Positions 54,138 through 64,000 of a stretch of 64,000 bases of DNA are shown here, piece by piece. The stretch lies in contig NC_079488.1 in NCBI RefSeq assembly GCF_020520425.1, forward strand, positions 23,500,247-23,564,246, read 5' to 3'. Made by a program: the position numbers and the translations under genes. The notes beneath the pieces were generated by a model. It ran no database searches. It saw only the letters and a program-made list of their open reading frames with translations, and was not told where the DNA came from. Source of the stretch: Spinacia oleracea. Its lineage: Eukaryota; Streptophyta; Magnoliopsida; Caryophyllales; Amaranthaceae. Every line of letters starts with the position of its first letter. Position 1 is the first letter of the stretch.

Positions 54138-57100
54138 ATGGAAGAACGAATTCCTAACTTAGCCCCGGATAACTTACCAATAACCTGTATGGTGTGGAAT
54201 GTTCAAGGAGCGGGAAGCCGTAGCTTTGTGGCTGCCCTCAAAGAAATAGTTCGTGTCAATAAACCAAATGTTCTGGTTCTAGTAGAGACACATATGGGAG
54301 GCAACCAGGCAGAGGCTATTGCAAACTCGATTGGGTTTACATGACACACAAGGGTTGATGCAATTGGATTTAGTGGGGGCATATGGGTATACTGGAGGCC
54401 TGAATTGGTATCTGTAGAGCCGATCATCCAACACCAACAGCATATCACAATGAACATCACTCGAGGGAGGGCAATTCCGTGGTACTTCACGGCTGTATAC
54501 GCAAGCCCTGATCCGTACAAAAGGCAAGAATTATGGAAAGAGTTAAGTGATTTTGCTGCTACACATAATGGACCATGGTTAATCGCTGGCGATTTCAATG
54601 ATACCAGAACTGATGGTGAACGAAATAGAGCATGTCAGGAAACCCAGCGGAGAGCTGCAAAATTTAACGATTGGGTGGAAGACATGAACCTCTTTGAGGT
54701 TGAATTTGCTGGTGCATCCCACACTTGGGCTCGCGGTCTCACTCCAGAAACAAGGCAAAGCGCAAGACTCGATAGAGCCTTATGTAATGGTGAATGGGGA
54801 ATTCGGTTTGATCAAGCTAGAGTCCGTCACTTACCTGCTGTACAGTCAGACCATACCCCTCTTTTGATTTCTCCAAATGTCTTTGCTCCACTGGCCAACT
54901 TGAATCGTCCATTCCGTTTTCAAGCGGCTTGGTTATTACATGAAAAGTTCAAAGAATTTGTAGGAGCTAAGTGGGAGAAACGAAGCACTCTTACTGCTGC
55001 ACTCTCTACCCTTGCTGATGCTCTTCAGACATGGAACAAAGACATTTTTGGTAACATCTTTCACCAAAAGCGTTCCCTCCTAGCTCGTATAGCAGGCACC
55101 CAGAAGGCTCTCTCTGAACGTACTGATAGAGGTCTAATCAAGTTAGAGGCTCGATTGAAGAGAGAACTTGATGAGGTACTAGAACGTGAGGAGACAATGT
55201 GTTACCAGAAATCGCGCGTGGAATGGATTAAGAATGGAGACCGTAATACAACTTTTTTCCAGCTGAGCACGATTATTAGAAGATGGAAAAACAAAATTGT
55301 TGCAATAAAGGATGCTAATGGTGAGTGGATACATGATTCTGAGCGTGTTAAAAACCACATAGTACACTATTTTGCAGAACTTTTCTCTGAGGAAGGGGAA
55401 CCAGTGGCTTTTAATGTTCCTTATGATGTATTTCCAGAGCTTCCCCAAAAAACGTGGGAGAACCTTTCTAGACCCTTTTCAAAAGCTGAAATCGATTATG
55501 TTATCAAGAACATGGGCTCATTAAAAGCACCAGGTCCTGATGGGTTCCAAGCACTGTTTTACCAAAAGAATTGGGAATTGGTAGCACAAAATGTGTACAA
55601 CATGGTCATGCCTGTTTTGGAAGGTAAGGGGATGCCAGAAAATTTAAATGATACTTACATTACTCTCCTGCCAAAAATTGACTGTCCTGAACTTCCCTCC
55701 CAGTTTCGTCCTATTGGGCTTTGTAACGTTGCTTACAAAATAATCACGAAGACCATTGTTAACCGCATAAAACCAATGCTACCTCTCCTAATTTCCAACA
55801 CTCAAGCCAGCTTTGTGCCGGGAAGGCAAATTACGGATAATATTGTCATACTCCAAGAGGTGTTGCATACTATGAAACGAAAGCAAGGCGGAAAAGGTTA
55901 CATGGCCATAAAGATAGATTTTGAGAAGGCGTATGATAGATTGAGGTGGTCGTTCATTCGAGACACACTTTTACAAATGAATTTTCCTTTACTGCTGGTG
56001 AATATAATTATGGAATGTGTGACCACTTCATCCCTCCAAGTACTATGGAATGGTGAACCATCAAGAAAATTCAAACCTAGCAGGGGTATACGACAGGGTG
56101 ACCCACTCTCCCCGTACCTGTTTGTAATGTGCATGGAGCGTTTTTATCAGGTCATTGAGGAGGCCATTATATCTAAGACATGGCAGCCTATCCGTGCAAG
56201 TCGTAATGGGCCGCTTTTGTCCAACTTATTCTTTGCTGACGACATTGTTCTTTTTGCCGAGGCAAGCTGTGAGCAAGCCCATGTTATTAGACAATGTCTT
56301 GAGAGTTTCTGTAATGCCTCGGGCCAAAGGGTCAGCCTTCCCAAATCCCGGGTTTTCTTCTCAAACAATGTGAGCAACACTTGCCAACTGCAAATTAGTA
56401 ATTGCTTGGGGATGGAAGCTACGAATGACCTTGGCATGTACCTTGGTATGCCCACCTTAACTAGTCGAGTTACTCGAGAAACTTTTAGCCATCTTTGTGA
56501 AAAGATTGACAGAAGACTTTCGGGATGGAAAACTAAGTATCTTTCTCTTGCGGGCAGGATCACTTTGGCGAAATCTACGTTAGCTACCATTGCGTGTTAC
56601 TCTATGCAAACAGCAAAAATCCCTCGTACGATTTGTGATGACATTGATAGGAAAACAAGAAGATTTGTATGGGGAGGTAATGAAGAAAGAAGAGGTACAC
56701 ATTTACTTTCCTGGGAAACATTACAGAAACCACGACAAAAAGGGGGTGTGGGATTACGGTCTGCTCGTCAGGCTAACTCTACCTTCTTGTCCAAGCTCGG
56801 ATGGAGGGTCCTTACCGAACCAAACACATTATGGTCAAGGGTTATTAGAGCCAAATATTGTAAAGGGAGGTGTGACATAGATATGTTCGTACCTAAACCA
56901 GGAATGTCCAATGTGTGGCGTGGAATTACAGAAAATGCCAGACTCCTCTGTGAAGGCATGCGTATGGCTGTGGGAAATGGAACTCAAACCCTCTTTTGGG
57001 ATCATAAGTGGGCAACTGACCTTCCCTTGAGTGACATTGCAACACAACCAATTCCTTCAACCATTGCAGGAGCTATAGTAGCTGAAATGTGGGAAATCAA

Positions 57101-57743
57101 CCACGGTTGGTGTTGGGAAATCTTTGCCCCCTACCTACATGCTGATACCTTAAAACTCATTCAATCACATGAATTGAGAGAAGATAGGGAGGTAGGAGAT
57201 TTAGTTTACTGGAAGGGGAATTCCCATGGAAAATTCACCATCAAATCTGCCTTGTGCATCATGAGGCACGAAGAAGACAATCTAGATGAAGATTGTTGGG
57301 AGGCTGTGTGGAGAGCACCAATACAACAAAGGATACGGGCATTCTTGTGGCTATCCTGTCATGACCGGGTACTTGGTAATCTCAATAGGTTCAAGAGAAG
57401 AATGACTGATGACCCCAAGTGTTTTATTTGTGGTGAGGGTGAAGAATCAACACTACACATACTTCGTGACTGCCCTGCGGCAAAGGTGATATGGAGAAAA
57501 ATGGGTGGCGCTGCGCTACTTCCAAGGTTCTTTCAGTGCACTCTGAAGGACTGGATAACTGAAAACCTTGAGGGGAAAGCAATGATGAATGATGAGACTT
57601 GGCCTACATCCTTTGGGCTAGCCAATCACGGAATCGCTCAAAGCCTTAGGCTTACCATTTTACAATCTGTACCTGTAGAGCTGAATCGTATTTTGGTAGA
57701 GGACAGCATGGGTGTGGCTCTGCCGCGCTTTGTGCCTCCTTAG
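54138..57743 (+). pseudogene. LINE ORF2 (endonuclease and reverse transcriptase), one stop, RNase H deleted
   Basis: The likely start is MEERIPNLA at 54138. The APE-type endonuclease begins MVWNVQGAGS (about residue 18), with LVETH, then TGA at 54342-54344 (codon 69), then TAVYASP, GDFND (about 54590) and SDHTPLL (about 54847). Reverse transcriptase: FRPIGLCNVAYKI, FVPGRQITDN, IDFEKAYDRLRW and the catalytic FADDIVLF (about residue 698). The zf-RVT segment is at about 57230-57510 (FTIKSAL, AFLWLSCHDRVLG, CFICGEGEES). It then jumps at about 57620-57660 to a tail, MGVALPRFVPP, that normally follows an RNase H domain, so that domain seems to have been lost by an in-frame deletion. The stretch after codon 69 is fully open. 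Confidence 0.88.
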
Positions 57744-57843
57744 AATTTCCTTTCTTTGTTTTTTGTTTAGCTTCTGTTGTTTTCTTTTCCTTTCTGGTTG
57801 TTTGCCTCAAGTGAATCAAAAAAAAAACTATTGCAGCAATAGT

Positions 57844-60779
57844 GTTCTGCCGTTTTTGCCCCCACTCATATGTCTTTATTACTCATTGCCCTTCTGTCCA
57901 GCTTATGCCACGTCGCTTCTTCATCCACCGTTGATCTTGTGCCATCTCTCCCTCTTCAGTCTTCACCTCCACTGCTTCCCTTCCTCTTTGTTCTTGTGCG
58001 GGTTTCCCAGAACTCCTGATGAGTTGCTCCCTCTTTCTTCACCCTTTCTCTTTCCTCTGTGAATATGCCGGTGCTCTCTCCTCTTAATTTTCTTCGATCT
58101 CTCCTCTTCATTTTCTTCCATTTTTTTTTATCTCCACGTACTTTCCAGATTATTCTGTCTTCTACGGATGTGAAGATCAGAAGTTGAAGAAAAGAATGTG
58201 CTATGGATTGCGATTGCCGGATTTTTCTCTCCTCCTCCAGCTTGCAATCAACACTCTCACTTCGTCTTCTTCCTCCCTGGTATAATTCTATCTTCTCTGG
58301 TTTTGTTACATTAGGGTTCTATTTTCGGTTGTAATTGCTGAATTAGGGTTTTTAATTGAATTGGCAAATTGATTTAGCGTTTTTGTTGCATGAATATGTT
58401 AATTTTATGATTAAATCAGATCATTTTGATTTCAATTGATTCAACTTTTGTTCAATTTTCTTCATTTTTGATTTACAGTTGCCTTTTTTCTATTTTTGAT
58501 TGTAGCTGTTAATTTATGTGGATGCGTAGGAGATGAACAATCTTGCAATTCCAGAACCAAGGGCTTTTCCATGTATTGCTTTAGGTACTACTCAATTATT
58601 TTTTTTTCGATCGTAAAGTTTGTTGTGACAATATTTCGAATTCTAGAATTGGTAATCTAAGAATTTTTTTTGATTATCGTTTTAATTATGATTAATTCAG
58701 TTTTTTGTTTTTGTTATTTTGTTTCTTTGAATGTATACTGTCTTGAAGGGAAAGGCCATTGGATGTTACCCATGCTCATGCTTTTGTTCAGGTATTATAG
58801 GTTTTGCTATCGTCTCTTTGTTTATGTTTACATCTTTCTGATATGGGGTTTGTTTTTGAGGTCTTGATGGTTTGGGTTTTATTTGACAAATCGTAAAAAC
58901 CACAAGATATGTCTGGGGTTCTGATCTGCACTTTATAATGATATGCTATGAAAATCTGATCTTTGTATAGTGATATGCTTTGTAATATGGGATCAATAAA
59001 GGAGGTTAGGTTATTTTAGAGGAATTTTAGGTGTGGTATGCAAGATATGCGTGTTAGGCGGGGTTGCATATCATTCCAGTAAGAAGGCAATCCAATTCAT
59101 GGTGTATAGGAAGTTAGGTAATGCTTATTCAACATTCGACGTGTTAGTGCTTACTGCAATATTTAGGGTAAAGACACAAGTAAATAGTTGCTTATCTAAA
59201 TATCAGTGCAGTAGGGTAAAGACACCAAAATCTTGTCCAGTTGCCATTCCAGTTTCTTATTCTCAGGTTCTCTCTTTTTCGTCTAACACTTACTATTTTT
59301 GACCAAAATTTTGCATTATTCTTTGTCAAGGTTTGGTTGAGATTGTAATTTGAATTTGTGACATTTATAATTTATATGAATTGTCAATTAATTATCAGTT
59401 TTAAGGTTAATGATTTGTATTAATCTTGGGTCTGAAGGTGATAGATATCAGCTTATGGGAACATTAACTAATGTTGTTTACAAGCTTGCTATTAGCATCA
59501 TAGAAAAGCGGGTGCAGATTTATGCTTTTAATTTTTGGCCTCTTAATTCAGTTATTTAAATTACTCTATATACAACTTCATGGGGATTGTAGCTTATAAG
59601 ATGGCATGGATAATATCTTTCTGTTATAAAATGGAAGAAGTCACTGAAAGATCATCTTTAACCTATCATGTTTGTTCTTTAGTTTGAACCATTATTATTA
59701 GTTAAAATGCAGAACCTTTTCACTTTTATCTGGAGTAGTTGCTAACTCCATAATATTCAAAGTGGTTCCTTATTAGAACCTTCGCACTTTTGGTAATTTG
59801 TTACCTTTCTTATATGGGAAGCATAGTAACTTGATAGTCACTTAGTAATGGCATATGTAACTATTAAATCTTAATTGAGCAGACTCTGCTTTGAACTTGT
59901 ATAACATTTCGTACTAGCAGTCACATCCTTGTATCTTGCAATACTAAAGATGATACTCCGTATAAAGCAAATAAACTACTCCGTATGACTCAGCCTTTAC
60001 AAAATACAGAACCAATTCTTCTGATTGAATAGGAGCCGCTGCTTTGGTCTCTGATTGAATAGGAGCCGCTGCTTGGTCCTTAACTGGGCTATTATATTAC
60101 TTTGTGTTTTAATCGTGTTTGTAGTGTCTTGTTCTTGTGAGTCTTGTGATGTCTAATTTTGATCACTAAGCGGGGAGAAATTTACCCTTTTGTAGAGTCG
60201 AGGGGATGAAATTTCTTGTTGGATCAATCTGATAGTTATCAAGAGGTTAAAATGACTGAATGAGCGAGCCTTTAATGAGGGGATGAATGCTAAGGACAAA
60301 CAGAGAAGCCTGGTTATATGTTCCCTGATTTTGTTTTAATAGGGTATTATTAGGTCTTGATTGAATGTGTTGTGTTGTGGATGTTGGTGTCTATTGTTGC
60401 TGTTTTGTAGTGGTAATTCTGTTGTTGTTCTATTTCTCCAGTTTCTGTTTTGTTCTACTGAAATTTGTTATTTAGTGCTGAAGTTCATTTTGGCGGTGGG
60501 TTAATCAATTCCTTTTGCCGCTACAAATTTTCTACTGGATTAATTAATGTCTGCATGTGAATGAAGTTAAAGGAGTTAACTTTATTTATTTTGGAGTTTC
60601 TGGTAATTAATTAATTGAGGCAGTGTGTGTCATGCACTCATGCTTATCATTTGCCAAAGTATGTTTTGCTTTATTGCAAATTATTTGACGTCGCCTCTGC
60701 AGGCTCTGCTGGGAATTTATCATTTGCTTCATCCTCAATATCTGGCCTTGTAGGATACGTCAAGGCTTGGGAATTGCCA
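57844..60779 (+). other. Leader-like and intron-like DNA, source unclear
   Basis: CT-rich sequence (57850-58300) resembling a 5' untranslated region is followed by AT-rich DNA. A candidate exon, ATG at 58533 reading MNNLAIPEPRAFPCIAL before a GT donor, and a later one (about 60711-60780) reading SFASSISGLVGYVKAWELP, have plausible splice borders but no family I can name. They may belong to the duplicated gene fragments to the right. Confidence 0.35.
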
Positions 60780-60971
60780 CTTGTAAATCTGTAATGCTGT
60801 TGTATATCAAGCTCCTACTTTTTCTTCAGCAAGCTGTTATTCAGCTTCTGTGTGGCATGACAACAGTAAAGACTGCATTGTGCTAAAGATAATCCGTGTT
60901 CTTCCACCTGCTGTTCTCAGCAGTCAAGCAAAAGCCATCTCTCCTACATGTGAACTTGCAATTGCAGAAAG
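60780..60971 (+). pseudogene. MED16 (Mediator tail subunit) exon fragment
   Basis: The frame reads APTFSSASCYSASVWHD, then CIVLKIIRVLPPAV and ending LAIAER just before a GT donor at 60972. The order and wording match a single segment of Arabidopsis MED16/SFR6 as I remember it, directly before the WWSLLVGVDWWDA segment. That downstream segment is not present after the donor. MED16 is a Mediator tail subunit acting in cold, defence and iron responses. Here one exon remains, so it is a duplicated fragment and not a gene. The start is fuzzy because a frame slip occurs near 60780. Confidence 0.7.
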
Positions 60972-61297
60972 GTAAACAATCTACATAGCTTTCTGTATTC
61001 TGGCCTTCTGGGTGTCCTAAAATTTCAGCTGTCTTTCTCTTTATGATTACCCCAAACCTTGTCCCGACCTAAAACGAGAGTCAAAAGAGCCTAAAATTTC
61101 CTGAATTGCCCCTTATTGAACTGAATTGTTAATAATAGTTGAAGAAAGAAAGCATCCCTTAAGATTATAAACTTTTGGGATAAAGGGAATAATTTTTGTT
61201 TTTTACTACAGTTTGCAGTCTCGACGTCTCCTAAACTGGTTACAATTATGTTTACGGATGTTAATGTTTGTCTTGACTCCCTTTTCTTTTTTGAGTA

Positions 61298-62390
61298 GGT
61301 CCTGGTGTTTTTACCCCATATCGGTGAGCGAGTTTGTTCAAATTGACTTTGAAAAGGGAGGCACCACTACTTGCAGGAGATCTGAGGTTTCTAATAAATC
61401 CTTCCATTTAACTCAGGTGCATTGGAACCATATCGATGAAAATGGTACTTTTTCACTTTCATGATTGGAGTCAGGAATTCTTGATTGTCTTATCAAGGAT
61501 TATATTTTTCTGTATGCAGGAGTCTGCCAGGAAGAAGCATGGTTTGATTCAGTGAGCATACTAGAATCTGAATCTGATGATGATTTTATCAGTGTTTTCG
61601 GAGGTCAGCAGGATCATCCATAACATTCTTGTTTGTTTAAAGTACACTTTCATATTTGGCATGATTTCCTTTTTACTAATTGTTGCATGATTATTACATA
61701 CGGGTGGTAGATGGAAAAATACTCAACCTGTCAAACCTGTGGTCAGGTGCACACATGTTACGTCCCCAAGCAGGATTGCTCATTCCCTGTGCAAATGGTG
61801 ATGAGAAGGCATTACCAGGCTCTTGGTCTGCAATTTCACCCTCCGTTTTTAGGGTCCGGGGCGAGACTTTCTTCAAGTAAGTTCAATCTGTTTATAAGCA
61901 TCTTCATTTACTCATTACATCAAAAAAATCCCATCTTCTTTTATATTTTACCTTATACAGCAAGTCTTCTATGCAATTAGTTACCTCAAAATCAATAATA
62001 AATCCTTCAATGTTCCTGGGTGACAGCGATGGTGAAGGCATAAGTCTGGTGCTGTATTTCAAGCTATCTGACAAAATCGACCAAGAAATTCCATCAGACT
62101 TCATAGACAGCATCAAGGTACTTTGTTTCAGTTGTTTTTTGACCTACTTTTTCCTTAAAACACTCACACTTACTACAGTTTATCCTAAAGAAAAGCGTTT
62201 CCTAATACACAGACTGATAGACAATGAATCTGAGAAGCTTAAATCAGTGGTTCCGTACAGAGAATGACTTAAAATCTTGTCGGGGGTGGTAAATCCGGAG
62301 GATCTTCAGTTGAGTTCTACTGAAAAGAGACTTCTTAATGCTTACAAGGACAAACCAGTTCTGTCACGCCCTCAGCATGATTTTTTCAAG
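61298..62390 (+). pseudogene. DUF1336 (EDR2 C-terminal-type) gene fragment with introns
   Basis: Five exon-like blocks in the right order with GT/AG borders: about 61298-61444 (SNKSFHLTQVHW), 61520-61603 ([19 protein letters not shown]), 61711-61876 (MLRPQAGLLIPCANGDE, WSAISPSVFRVRGETFFK), about 61971-62117 (SMFLGDSDGEGISLVLYFKL), and 62213-62390 ([18 protein letters not shown]). A TGA at 62265-62267 stands where the family has an Arg codon, and the block before the fourth exon is degenerate. The C-terminal rest of the domain is absent; satellite DNA follows within 70 bases. Family proteins are EDR2-like with a lipid/START-linked role, which cannot be claimed here. Confidence 0.75.
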
Positions 62391-62454
62391 GTTTGACACC
62401 ATTATCTCAAATCATTCTTTGAGGTTTATTACTCTTAACAATCCGGGAAGCAAT

Positions 62455-64000
62455 TTGAATAAATATATTAGAATGAGTCTTAGAAACCTTGAATGTGCCA
62501 CATAAAACATGTAAACGGTTTAAAATGATAAGTTAGGTTCCTTAGCTCAAAGTTGGGCGAGAAAATGCCATTTTAGGCAAAATATGACCTATAACGATCA
62601 AATAAACCTTAAATGTGAATAAATACATTTGAATATGTCTTAGAAAGTTAACACTAGGCTTATAAAACATGTAATAAGTTTAAAATCATCCCCTAGGTCA
62701 TTTAGTTAAAAAATGGGAGCGAAAAAATGCCTTGGTTTAGTTTAAATATGACCTATATCGACCAAATGAGCCTAAAATGTGCATAAATACATTAGAATGA
62801 GTCTTAGAAACCTTGAATGTGACACATAAAACATGTAAACGGTTTAAAATGATAAGTTTGGTTCCTTAGCTCAAAGTTGGGCGAGAAAATGCCATTTTAG
62901 GCAAAATAGAACCTATAACGATCAAATAAACCTTAAATGTGAATAAATACATTTGAATATATCTTAGAAAGTTAACACTAGGCTTATAAAACATGTAATA
63001 AGTTTAAAATCATCCCCCTAGGTCATTTAGTTAAAAACTGGGAGCGAAAATGCCTTAGTTTAGTTTAAATATGACCTATATCGACCAAATGAGCCTAAAA
63101 TGTGCATAGATACATTAGAATGAGTCTTAGAAACCTTGAATGTGACACATAAAACATGTAAACGGTTTAAAATGATAAGTTTGGTTCCTTAGCTCAAAGT
63201 TGGCCGAGAAAATATCATTTTAGGCAAAATAGGACCTATAACGACCCAGTATGCATTAAATGTGAATAAATACATTTGAATATGTCTTATAAAGTTAACA
63301 CTAGGCTTATAAAACATGTAATAAGTTTAAAATCAGCCCCGAGGTCATTTAGTTAAAAAATGGGAGCGAAAATGCCTTAGTTTAGCCTAAATATGACCTA
63401 TATCGACCAAATGAGCCTAAAATGTGCATAAATACATTAGCATGAGTCTTAGAAACCTTGAATGTGACACATAAAACATGTAAATGGTTTAAAATGATAA
63501 GTTTGGTTCCTTAGCTCAAAGTTGGGCGAGAAAATGCCATTTTAGGCAAAATAGAACCTATAACGACCCAATAAGCATTAAATGTGAATAAATACATTTG
63601 AATATGTCTTAGAAAGTTAACACTAGGCTTATAAAATATGTAATAAGTTTAAAATCGGCCCTTAGGTCATTTAGTTAAAAAATGGGAGCGAAAATGCCTT
63701 AGTTTAGCTTAAATATGACCTATATCGACCAAATGAGCCTTAAATGTGCATAAGTACATTAGAATGAGTCTTAGAAACCTTGAATGTGCCACAGAAAACA
63801 TGTAAACAGTTTTAAATGATAAGTTTGGTTCCTTAGCTCAAAGTTGGGCAAGAAAATGCCATTTTAGGCAAAATAGGATCTATAACGACCCAATAAGCAT
63901 TAAATGTGAATAAGTACATTTGAATGTGTCTTAAAATGTTAAAACTAAGCTTATAAAACATGTAAAAGGTTTCATATGGTGGCTTAGGTTATTTAGTTCA
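62455..64000. repeat. Satellite array, ~323-bp unit made of two related halves
   Basis: The word AGAATGAGTCTTAGAAACCT (one copy with a C change) recurs near 62471, 62795, 63118, 63440 and 63762, that is every 322-324 bases. Each unit divides into two halves of about 161 bases. One has GAGTCTTAGAAACCTTGAAT and AAAGTTGGGCGAGAAAATGC, the other TATGTCTTAGAAAGTTAAC and AAAAATGGGAGCGAAAATGC. The halves share CATAAAACATGTAA and GACCTATA-CGACCAAAT words. Nearly five units are visible and the array runs off the window end, so its true length is unknown. There is no coding sequence. Confidence 0.93.

Larger units (their letters stand above)
52079..57826 (+). mobile_element. Near full-length LINE (L1 type)
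   Basis: A perfect 17-bp target duplication, ACTATTGCAGCAATAGT, lies at 52062-52078 and 57827-57843, with a short A tail before the right copy. Two reading frames run in order: ORF1 with a zinc knuckle, ORF2 with endonuclease, reverse transcriptase and zf-RVT. Each frame has a single in-frame stop, both readable as C-to-T changes (CAA to TAA, CGA to TGA). The ends and frames being otherwise complete point to a recent insertion. The RNase H domain usual between zf-RVT and the C-terminal tail in this class is missing. Confidence 0.93.

Overview
This is a plant nuclear window, almost certainly from a eudicot. It holds spliced genes with GT/AG introns, Ty1/copia and Ty3/gypsy elements, non-LTR elements with poly(A) tails, MITEs, a tRNA-derived SINE and a satellite array. 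The style of the repeats suggests Caryophyllales/Amaranthaceae (spinach or beet-like), but that is a guess and not shown by the sequence. Most of the DNA is transposon-derived. I see one intact host gene, an F-box gene of the SKIP1 type.

Layout. 1-9 kb: AT-rich DNA packed with small elements: a Stowaway MITE split by a copia solo LTR, a SINE, a second Stowaway holding other MITEs and a LINE tail, a Helitron 3' end, and a hAT-type MITE with 8-bp target duplications. 9.08-34.84 kb: one 25.8-kb nest. The outer shell is a non-autonomous Mutator-like element with long inverted ends and a perfect 9-bp duplication (TTAAACTTA). Inside it sit a gypsy derivative with only gag-protease (9329-12164) and an old copia element (13066-34712). 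The old copia holds a younger copia of the same family (15365-25884, 5-bp duplication TTAAA, two LTRs of 1,376 bp each). A truncated LINE sits in the old element's right LTR.

34.97-39.80 kb: the F-box gene, two exons and a 3.9-kb intron. The intron carries a ~75-bp tandem array split by a MITE. The transposon nest ends only about 130 bp before the start codon. 41.6-45.9 kb: a broken FAR1/MULE-transposase gene with an 825-bp foreign insert. 46.0-50.95 kb: a convergent minus-strand gene, cut by a 3,013-bp solo LTR and lacking its 3' part. 52.08-57.83 kb: a near full-length LINE with a perfect 17-bp target duplication, two point stops and a missing RNase H domain. 60.8-62.4 kb: intron-containing fragments of a MED16 gene and a DUF1336 (EDR2 C-terminal type) gene, side by side. 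62.46 kb to the end: a satellite with a ~323-bp unit made of two related halves.

The genes do not form a pathway. The coherent story is one of insertion history. Layered target duplications give the order of events: Mutator shell first, old copia into its right inverted repeat, young copia into the old copia. The gypsy and the small LINE are placed only relative to their hosts.
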